From Lonicera japonica (taxonomy: Eukaryota > Streptophyta > Magnoliopsida > Dipsacales > Caprifoliaceae): 64,000 bases of DNA. The notes below the pieces were generated by a model that did not search any database, had not been told where the DNA came from, and saw only the letters and a list, made by a program, of their open reading frames with translations. Both the position numbers and the translations under genes were made by a program. This document shows, in pieces, positions 54,990 through 64,000 of the stretch. Location: NCBI GenBank assembly GCA_021464415.1, contig CM038471.1:32337234-32401233 (forward strand), written 5' to 3'. Every line of letters begins with the position of its first letter. Position 1 is the first letter of the stretch.

Positions 54990-55928
54990 CTCTAGAGGAT
55001 CTTATTATTGATGTGTGATCTGTAGAAAAAGAAAACCAATAAATTATTTTAAATCTACCATCAATGTTCAAATATAAATCAGAATTCAATTTTAATATAA
55101 AAGTAAAATCCTAAGGAGAAATCGTATTAATTTAAATTAATTGTAAGAAGGATTATTTTTGCCTAAAAAAAGAGAGGAAGAAACAATTAGATATGTTCAT
55201 TACTTTTACATATAGCATAGATAGCTAAATTAATAGTATGTACTAGATGGACTCCTATGATTAGTTTCTTAAATCAAATTGAATTGAAAGAAAACCTCTT
55301 GATGCAAGAAATTAAAAAAATGTAAAACAATGTGGGTCCAACTCCTCTACAATTTACTAATTGAACTGCACATAAAGTTTCGCATATTGTGACCATTTAT
55401 TTTCAAGGAATGGCTCAGATTTGTACAGCTCAGAAACCCATTTAAAGGGATAAGTTATACAATGCTGTTTTATAGAAGAGGCTCTTTAACGCCATTTTCT
55501 CACTTTGTCTCTCTCACTAAATTGATAGGAAAGCTCATAAACGTTTACCACATTTTTTGGGTAATTCTGAGAAATTGTTCGTATCAATTTTCAGAAATTC
55601 TACACCATTAATCAGTTTCCCTTATTTTGCAAACATGGACGGGTGGTTTAGGAAATTTTAACACAATAAATTCCTCTTTTTTCTCTTATGTTGTATTAAA
55701 ATTAAACCCAAAAATATGTTTAGGTGTTTGGGTATATACTGAATAACCAAGTATTATTATGGGGCTTGTAAAGTCAGAAAAAAAGAAATATTTGAGATCC
55801 ATATTTGGCAAAGGAAGGAGTGCTATAGGCTACTCAAAGAGGAATGGTTAATCTAAATAAATCAGTGACAAAAGTGATCGCTGATTTATTCAATCACTAT
55901 AGAAAGAGAGGAGTTGTAGAGTTGAATG

Positions 55929-55963
<35 letters not shown>

Positions 55964-57189
55964 GAAGTGTGTAGCAGAATTTTTAAGAAAAAATATAAAT
56001 AAACGAGAATAGAAGTCCAACATATGGCGTTAACTTGAATATTGTCTAATACGACACAATTTAGCTCTTATTATAAGTGAGTTATGACTTGTCCAAATCT
56101 GAGCCTCAGACTAAAATTGAACGGTCAAAAAGGACAAACATCACGGTGCGGTTTATTTCGTAATCTGCAGAGGAGCCCAATCCAAACAACATATTCATTG
56201 ATTATTCAAAATAAAAATCCCAATTAATTAAAACGCTTGCATAGTTTAGTTAAGAATTTTCAAAAATGAAACCCATAAGTAAGAATTTGAAGTATTATTT
56301 TTCTAAAAGATCAATCGGAATAGGCAATTCCAACCATTTACTCGAATATAATCCATGAGTCGATTAAATTCTAATATTATTTGTGGAGGATGTGAACAAC
56401 AGTAAAGATTTTTTTTATTTTGCTTTGTTATCAACCGATAAAAAGTTCATAATTTTAGAAGTAATATTAGGTGGGAAGAAAAATTATTGTACTATTTTAA
56501 CCAATTCTTGTTTTTCGAATCTTTAAGCTATTCTAACAAAGATGAAAAAAAAAACAAAAACAACAACCACCACCAAAGGCAAAACCAAAAACTCACCTAG
56601 AAAAATATGATTTTCTTGAGCTCATATGATCTTCTCCCAGTTTTTGCAATTATTCTTTTCTTTATTTTTTATTAATCTTTGTCCATGCGAATGATCTAAA
56701 TTGTATGAGATCCCTAATAGAATTAATATTTACTTTTTAAAGATTTTTATTCAAAAAAGTTGTATGACTTCTAATACGATAAGGATTGCACTTCTTATTA
56801 GGTACGTTCGACACAAAGTCTTCTCAGGGTGTATTTGTTCATCATCAAAAAAACAAAAATTTAAGTTATTCGTACTTTTATATAAATTATAGATATAAAT
56901 ATAGAATATAATAAAGGACATTCAAACAATATCTAATGGTATTGCCTTTGGTTAAGTTTGACTCTGAACTGTTGCATAAAAAAACATAAAAAATAAAATA
57001 AAATAAACAAAACACTAAAAACTTTCATCATACTATCACAACGAGTATGAAATTTGAAATGGTGTAAAAGTATAAAATTCATAAGAATATATGCTAAAAG
57101 CAAACAAACTATCATGTATAGTCAAAGTATTATTATGTTAACAAACTATCATGTATAGTCAAAGTATAAACTAGAATTTAACAAATACA
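54990..57189. other. AT-rich intergenic DNA
   Basis: No gene recognised. It contains a (GAAA)n microsatellite at about 55929-55962. ACAAACTATCATGTATAGTC occurs twice, 37 bp apart, near 57105-57168. Confidence 0.45.
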
Positions 57190-58110
57190 AACAAAATTGA
57201 AAACCGAGTCTTGTGTTTTACACAATCTTCTTAAAACAATTATGCAGCCACCTGTGGTGCTTTGAGGCTTGCAACAGCGTTTGTCTCCCTAGATGAAACA
57301 GTGTAAAGAGTGTTTACCTTTGCATTTCGGTTTCACTTACGGAACGAACGTATTTTGTGTTTGAACTTTATCGCCAACCAAAGCAAAAGCTAATTCTAGA
57401 GGAAGAATAGAGAATTCGTGAAAGAAATGTGTTTGAATGTATGGAACGGTCATCTATTTATACAAAAAGGAAGAGCGTTTGGTTTAATTGCATTCATTTA
57501 CTAAAACCGTTATGGTGTTAAATGGATGAATTAAATCAAACGTTTTCTTATATTTGAATTTTAAATCTCTTAATTAAAAGTAATTCAAACTGGCAACATT
57601 AAAGAAATTAAATGAGTTGTAACAATTGTTTGTGAATGGAGGAAAAAACTTTTTCTAGATGCAAAATATGACCCCACGCGGGTGGCTATTTCGGAGCGAC
57701 ATTCATGTCCACAGGTGTGGGCACACATAAGCCAATCATGTGCCAAGCCAAATCCAATCCGTGATTTGCATCCTCTTTGAGCGCAAGAGAGAGCCTTGAT
57801 TTTCTTAGAAGCTTACCAAGCTCATAAGGAGAGATCCCTTATAAACCCATCAAGTTTTTTCCAAAGTTCTTATGTGGGACTTAACATTTTCTCATTCCAT
57901 TTTTCATCTCAAGTAGTTCACTTTGAGCGATAATTTCTCATTCATCCCATATCCGTTTTAAGCAAACGAATATACGATTTTGATGTACCCATGGAGGAGA
58001 ACACGAATCTATAATTACCTTTCACAACCGATAGTGAAATCTCGTTTAAAATTACCATTAAAACGGCTTAAAAATGACTTTTATACCCATTTTTCCTAAT
58101 AATTCTCCAC
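57190..58110 (-). repeat. Probable 3' LTR of the second Copia element
   Basis: Contains TTAAGTCCCACATAAGAACT followed by TTGATGGGTTTATAAGGG on the minus strand, a TATA-containing LTR promoter signature. Boundaries are approximate. Confidence 0.5.
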
Positions 58111-58372
58111 ATGAATGAAAATTTGTGACCAAAGACACAATAGATAAGGTGATAAATTTCGGCGATTAAAACCTGCATAGGATAAGTAGGTTTACCCCTT
58201 GAACATTCCTTTGTGAAAATATGTTTACTTTACTAACTAAATAGTAGATACAATATCCTTGAACTATTTTGCCATTTGTGCAAACGGTGACATATCTCAC
58301 ACAGGAGTCTTCTTAACACATTTTAGTTCTCACTAATATTTTCGTTATGGTCATGAAAATTCACCTGGTTCT

Positions 58373-60792
58373 AGGGGTGTTTTCGGAAATCCAAAAATCG
58401 AACGAACTATCTGAACCGATCCGAAATAATCCGAACCGAAAAAAAAAACGAAACCGAAATCAAAAACCGAAATTAAAACCGAATAAATCGAGTCGGTTCG
58501 GGTTCGGGTTCGGGGGACCCGTAATGGACCGAAATGACCCGTATAGTTTAAAAAAAAAAAGGGACAAAAGGCATAAAAAAGGTAAAAAAATCCCAGCTTT
58601 CCTGACTCCATGTCTCCATCTCTTCTTTCTCTCACTCGTCTGCTCTAGTGGCCACACAGCTGCTCTCTTCTCTCTCTCACTCTCAATCTCACGCCCAGCT
58701 CTCGTCTCTCTCTCACTCTCAGTCAGTCAGTCTAGCCGTCTCTCGAATTCTCTCTTTCTCGTCCGATTGTGGAGTCTCGAGCTGGGTTTGCAAATTAATT
58801 ACACAGGTAAATATTTTTAATTTTTCTAGTTATGTTTGCAATTTGTAGATATTTAGACCCTTAGTTCGATGAACTTGTAATATTTTTGTTAGATCTGAAC
58901 TAAATCAAAATAAAAAATTAAAAATGTGTAGATCTAATGTAGATCTAGCCCCTTAATGTGTAACTTGTAATATATACACATTTGTGATCACATTTGTAAT
59001 ATATACACATTTGTGATCACCCTTAAATAGATCTAATGTAGATATATTTAAACCCTTAGTTCGATACTTCGATGAACTTGTAAATTGTAATATTTTTGTT
59101 AGATCTGAACTAAATCAATGGTTTGATTATTTATGAAATGTTATAAAGTTTTAAGTTCCACAGTGGGAGGTATATATATATTTTTTTAGTTGTATTAGTT
59201 TTGTGCCTGGTCGGGTTGATCACTTGATTGATTGTTTGATATCAGAAAGGATGAAAATTAGTTGTATTAGTTTTTTTTTTATTTACTAATGTAAAACTAA
59301 AGTTGTATTTTTTTAAATCAATATTAGTTTTTTAGAGTGTATTATTTCAATTCAGAGACCTCCAAGAAATAATTGGATCTTTTTATAAGGTTCTTTTTAT
59401 TTTTCAATTCAGTATTTATAAGGTTCTTTTTATTTTTAATTTTTCCTCACTGAGCCTTTTTTTTTCCAATCTTGATTTGAATAAGTGGTATCTTATTCAC
59501 TTTCATTTACTAACTATTATTATTATTTTCACCAGAACACTTTATGTGGCATATCTAGTTATTTACTTGTTTACTTCACCTTTCACTTCTTTGCTTCTAC
59601 TTAATCTCCACATATTTACAAATTATTGCAGTGAAATGATGGTTGAATGTCACATAAATGGGGTGAAAGATTTATTGAAAAAGCTTTATGATGTTTATGG
59701 GGCCGGTGCATCCGTGGTTGTTCCGCCACCACAAAGTGAGACTAGTAGCGTTGGGGGTAGTAGTTCATGCATTTCAAGTGGTAATGAGATATCAAGTTTG
59801 AATTCTCAAGTTGAAAGGAGGTTGCAAGAAAAAAGTTTAATGAGAAAAGCAAAAAAAAGTGGTATTATACAAAATGATGTAGATAGATATTTATTGGATG
59901 CTATAGAGGGGGATGAGGATGAAAATTTTGATATTTTGAATTGGTGGAGAGTTAATGGGGCATCTAAATACCCTATATTGGCACTTATTGCACGTGACAT
60001 TTTAGCGATTCCAGTTTCAACAATTGCCTCCGAGTCATGCTTTAGTACAAGTGGACGCATCATTGATTCATTTCGCTCTTCTTTGAGCCCTAAGATGGTG
60101 GAAGCTTTAATTTGTACTCAAAATTGGCTAAGGGGAAGTCACGTTGCTTTAAATCATGAACCAACGGCGGAGGAAGTAGAGTTTTGTGAGAAGATTGAAA
60201 AAGGTAATTTTTTTCTTTGAACTAATGTACTTGATTTCAAATTGTTTGTATTTTTAATCTTATAATATACTAATTATTATATATACTTTTTAAATGTAGA
60301 AATGTCAAAGAATATCATGTCATCGGCAAAAGATAGAAGATAAAGAGATGCAAATGGTTGTAGTGTTGTTTCTGTCCATATTTGGTGCTGTTTTAGTGCA
60401 GTTGTAATGCAGATTTAGTGTATTTTTTGGCAGATTGTAAGGCAGTTTTTAAGGCAGTTTATGTGCAGTTTGGGTGCTTTTTTTTGTTGTTGTAGTGCAA
60501 TTTCAATGTAGTTTTTTGCAAATTGTAGGGCAATTTCAGTGCTATTTTTTTGTGCTGTTTTTAAGGCAGTTTTAGTGCTGTTTTTTTTTTAATGCTGTTT
60601 TTAATTAAAGTGTTTGCAATATAAAACAAAACCGAATAAGACCGAACCGGACCGAAACCGAATAATTTGGGGAGGGTTTGGGTTCTATAGATTAGAAAAC
60701 CGAAACCGAACCGAACCGAAACCGAACTATAAAATTTGGGGAGGGTTTGGGGTACCCCAATCTCTACCCCGACCGAAACCGAAAACACCCCT
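58373..60792 (+). mobile_element. hAT transposon nested in the Copia element
   Basis: The ends AGGGGTGTTTTCGG (58373) and CCGAAAACACCCCT (60779-60792) are exact inverted repeats of the hAT type. Subterminal regions are full of CCGAACCGAAACCGAA motifs. GTTCT flanks both ends, but a full 8-bp duplication is not evident. The Copia 3' region continues on both sides. Of the transposase only the C-terminal exons remain, so it is non-autonomous. Confidence 0.85.
59632..60343 (+). pseudogene. hAT transposase C-terminal exons (dimerisation domain)
   Basis: After an acceptor (TTGCAG, 59626-59631) the exon reads GVKDLLKKLYDVYGAG, a Ser-rich linker, DILNWWRVNGASKYPIL, ARDILAIPVSTIASESCFST and RSSLSPKMVEALICTQNWL. 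This is the complete hAT dimerisation domain. A likely intron at 60204-60299 (GTAATT...GTAG) joins it to a short last exon ending at TAA 60341-60343. No DDE/RNase-H catalytic part or BED finger is present upstream within the element, so this is an internally deleted copy. No stop interrupts the retained part. Confidence 0.85.
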
Positions 60793-61139
60793 GTTCTGCA
60801 ATAGTTCAATAAGAATTATACCCTAAACAATTTTCTTGGAAGCGGCCCTTCTTCCCTCTTATATAGGTGATTTCTTAATCAAGAGTAACCCATATTACTC
60901 CATTCGATTTTTATCGACACATAAGAATCATTAAAAGCTTAGCTTATTCTTTTCTTTACGGGCATCATTGTTTTCATCATATGAATGGACATGGGAAAGG
61001 TCCCCATAGTGATCAAATGTAGCCTTTACAATTTAGTTGTCATTTTTGAACCTAGATCTTGGGATCTCTAGTCACATAGGTTGAGTATCCATTCTATCAA
61101 CTTATTTATTCGTGGACTTTAGTCCAATTCCCCTTGATG

Positions 61140-63392
61140 ACTTATCAACTAACTCTATTCAATACTTTAGTTAACGGATCCGCAATATTATCTTTTGACT
61201 TTACAAAACCAAGTGAGATAACTCTAGTTGGGAATAATTGTGTAATGATATTATGTTTTCGACGAATATGTTTAGACTTACCATTATACATATTGTTTTG
61301 TGCTCTCCCAATTGCTGATTGACTATCAAAGTGTATACAAATTGGAGGCGCATGCTTTGACCATTTTAGAATATCCTCTAAAAAATGGTGTAACCATTCA
61401 GCCTTTTCCCCACATTTGTCAAATGCAATAAATTCATATTCTTTAATGGATCTAGCAATCATAGTTTGTTTCGAGGATTCCACGAAACCGCTCCACCCTC
61501 TAACATAAATACATAATCACTAGTGGATTTGGAGTCCTTATCATTAGATATCTAGTTTGTATCACTGTATCCTTCAAGTATAGTTAGATGTCTAGAATAG
61601 TGCAGTCCATAATTATGAATAAACTGTAAGTACTTTAATTATAATTTAGTACTCTAACAATCGCTCACCAATGATCAGCTCTAGGATTATTCGTATATCT
61701 GCTTAGTTTGATGATTGCATAGGCTATGTCTGGCCTTGTACAACTCATTAAGTACATTAGACTGCTTATCACTCTAGAATATTCTATTTAAGAAACACTC
61801 TCTCCTTTATTCTTAAATAAATGTAAAGTTAAATCTATGGGTGTTCTAGCCACCCCAGAATTGTTTTTATCAATTTTTTCAAGAATATTGTCCACATAAT
61901 GAGACTGACTCAATATGAGCTCTTCTAAGGTTTTTGTGGTTTTAATTCCTAAGATAACATCAGCTAGTCCTAAATATTTCAGGTCAAACTTTGAATTTAA
62001 CATGTTATTCGTAGATTTGATCATTTTATCACTGTTTCCAACAATAAGGATATCATTTATATACAAGCATACAATGACATATCCATTTTCAGTATCTTTG
62101 ACATAAATGCATTTGTCACACTCATTGATTGTGAATCAACTTGTAATCATAGCATTGTCAAATTTCTCATACTATTGTTTTAGTGCTTGCTTTAAACCAT
62201 ATAAAGATTTCACCAATTTACAAACCTTTTTTTCTTGGCCAGAAGTGGAAAAGCCCTCAGATTGTTCCATATAGATTTTTTCTTCTAAATCTTCATTAAG
62301 AAAAACAGCAATTGCAAGTACTTTAAGATTGCGCAAAGTAGCAATTGCAAGTACCATTCTAATGGAGTTTATTCTTGTCACAAGAGAATATGAATCAAAG
62401 CAATCAAAACCTTCCTTTTGTTTGTAACCTTTGATCACAAGACTTGCTTTATATTTATCAATTGATCCATCTGCTTTCATTTTCCTCTTGAATATCCACT
62501 TGGAACCTAGAGGTTTGCTACTAGGTGTAAGATCCAATAGTTCCTAAGTATGATCTTGCATATAGAATCAATTTTACTTTTAATGGCATCTTTCCATAAA
62601 GGACCATCATTCGAATTTACAGTTTCTTCAAGGTTCACCTTCTAGCATATACGTCAAAAAATCTGGACAAAAAAATTTCTTCGTCCTTGCCCTTTTGCTA
62701 CGATAAGGCTCTACCTCAACATCCTCAACTTCCTCATGAGTATCGTTGATATTGAATTCATTTATTCTTTTTTACATGGAAATACATTTTCAAAGAATGA
62801 TGCATTCGTCAACTCCATGATTGTATTCTTGTATATATCAGGTATATTAGATTCATACACAAGAAACCGATAGGCATTGTTATTTTGTGCATATCCAATG
62901 AAAATGCAGTCAACTGTTTTTGGTTATATATTCACCACTTTAGGTGGAGGTACTACCACTTTAGCAAGACATCCCCACACACGTATAATTGTAAAATAGC
63001 TTTCTTCATTTCCTTAACTCATATGGAGTTTTTTTCCTCTTTCTTTTTGGGCACCTTATTTAAAAGGTTGTTATCCGAAAGAATGACTTCTTCCCACATG
63101 TAAGTGGTAAACCTGAACTAATCAATATCGCATTTATCATTTCTTTCGATGTACGTTTTTTTCGTTCAGCTACTCCATTAGATAGAGGTGAATAAAGGTG
63201 CGGTCATTTCGCAAATAATTCTATGTTTAGCACAAAACTCAGCAAATGGAAATTCATATTCCTTGGTCACTTTTAAGCACTTTGATTTTATTATTAAATT
63301 AATTTTCAACTTCATTTTTATGGAGAACAAATTTCTCTATTACTTCATCTTTACTTTTGTGTAGATACACGTAATAATACTTCGTGCTATTT
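61140..63392 (-). pseudogene. Copia pol remnants (integrase, RT, RNase H)
   Basis: Integrase core at 63392-63050 (KYYYVYLHKSKDEVIEKFV, KVLKSDQGYEFPFAEFC, with the DDE Asp and Glu neighbourhood). Reverse transcriptase at 62537-62172 (KPLGSKWIFKRKMKADGSID, LVIKGYKQKEGFD, VCKLVKSLYGLKQA) and 62066-61788 (DILIVGNSDKMI, KYLGLADVILGI). RNase H at 61483-61145 (EYEFIAFDKCGEKAEW, SKHIRRKHNII). Many frameshifts and stops separate them. The motif set fits a Tnt1-type Copia element. Confidence 0.85.
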
Positions 63393-63399
63393 GTTGATC

Positions 63400-64000
63400 G
63401 AAAATCAACCCTATAGGAGGGTGAATAGAGTTTTCAAAACTAAATGTAGATTTAAAAACTTTTCGAAAATGTTTAAGTAATTTAACTAGCTAAACAACTA
63501 TATCAAGGAAAATAAGCAATTCAACCAAGCAATCAATAACTATAGCAAGTAAATAAAGAGCTAGAGTTAAAAAGATTAAACCAATCAAATACCAAGACGT
63601 TTTGTCCACATGGTTCGGTTTGTTAGACCATACGTCCGCCCTTGGTTAGTGCCCCGAGAATTTCCACTAAAACCAATATTCTTCTGGGTGAAGATCAAAC
63701 CTTTACAAGTGTTGTTGTCTCACACATTCTTACAAATATTGTTTTACCACAATATTCACACAAGATATACCTCTTGCTAACTTGTGAGATTTGCCTCTTA
63801 CAATTATTAAACAAGAATTAACCTTCTTGTTATCCTTTGAGATTGACCTCTCACAAATGTATATTCTAATTGTTTGGTGATACACACCAATGAACAACAA
63901 CTCTCAAGTGTTTAAGAAATACAATTGAAGCTCACGTTAGAGTTACTTGTTTGATCAAGATTTATAGCTCAAAAAAAGAGTGATTGATCAAAATGAGTTC
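63400..64000. other. Unclassified repeat-like DNA at the window end
   Basis: Begins near TATAGGAGGGTGAATAGAGT and includes CACATGGTTCGGTTTGTTAG and CCGCCCTTGGTTAGTGCC, phrases I associate with common plant retroelement repeats. No coding region is visible and the unit continues beyond the window. Confidence 0.4.

Larger units (their letters stand above)
57190..63392 (-). mobile_element. Second Ty1/Copia element, decayed, split by a hAT insertion
   Basis: Minus-strand pol pieces (63392-61140) lead into non-coding 3' DNA (61140-60794), then across the hAT element into 58372-58110, and on to an LTR-like region (about 58110-57190). The LTR-like region contains AAGTCCCACATAAGAACTTT and GATGGGTTTATAAGGG, a typical plant LTR promoter phrase. 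The 5' half (gag, protease, 5' LTR) is missing; other repeat DNA begins at about 63400. LTR limits could not be fixed because the partner is absent. Confidence 0.75.

Noticed and set aside
58347..58820. 157-codon ORF at the left end of the hAT element
   Set aside because: Reads through CCGAACCGAAA subterminal repeats and CTCTCT-rich DNA; no transposase motif.

Overview
This window is AT-rich plant nuclear DNA, most likely from a eudicot. The evidence is an intronless plant PPR gene, an F-box/FBA pseudogene, captured GH1 beta-glucosidase exons, plant LTR retrotransposons, an Au-type SINE, MULE, hAT and CACTA-like DNA transposons, and an integrated caulimovirid. I cannot name the species. Only one long host gene looks intact: an E-subclass PPR gene at 11121-12581. 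Beside it is a family of four small paralogous genes at 13835, 17052, 19347 and 26690. They encode an unrecognised Lys-rich protein that starts with a Cys-Cys-Cys motif. Most of the rest is mobile-element debris, often nested.

Layout. 1-4290: a decayed MULE on the minus strand, interrupted at about 1829-3118 by a CACTA-like non-autonomous element carrying intron-containing GH1 gene fragments. 4371-10595: two tandem copies of a non-coding segment; the first copy holds a long inverted repeat, a TIR element of about 1.07 kb and an array of hairpin-forming repeats. 11121-27450: the PPR gene and four diverged copies of a duplicated module carrying the small Cys-triplet gene. A decayed PPR 3' end at 21418-21683 shows that the module once included the PPR tail. 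The modules have been hit by a Stowaway-like MITE, two SINEs, a solo LTR and a minus-strand Copia element (22000-26437). Two of these insertions can be checked against empty sites in sister modules. 28726-36946: an Athila-like Ty3/Gypsy element with a long 5' LTR and a tRNA-Asp primer site; its pol is broken by a frameshift and a stop and truncated in integrase. 39263-47590: a florendovirus-like endogenous pararetrovirus lying between TA-rich tracts. Its polyprotein frame is riddled with stops, but a downstream 261-codon ORF is still open. 48003-48385: a fragment of the Athila-like LTR. 50785-51045: an RNase H remnant. 52177-53334: a MULE-type element with TIRs of about 154 bp and a 9-bp target duplication. 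53865-54986: an F-box/FBA pseudogene. About 57190-63392: a second minus-strand Copia element split by a hAT element (58373-60792). 63400-64000: an unclassified repeat.

How the pieces relate. The PPR protein probably acts in organelle RNA processing. The small-gene array, with a conserved TATA region and leader in three copies, is the most likely unannotated host feature. Its copies differ by loss of cysteines, C-terminal frameshifts and changed upstream DNA, which suggests birth-and-death evolution. Most element stops whose ancestral codon can be guessed look like C-to-T or G-to-A changes, consistent with long methylated silencing. All family assignments come from reading motifs by eye; no database search was possible.
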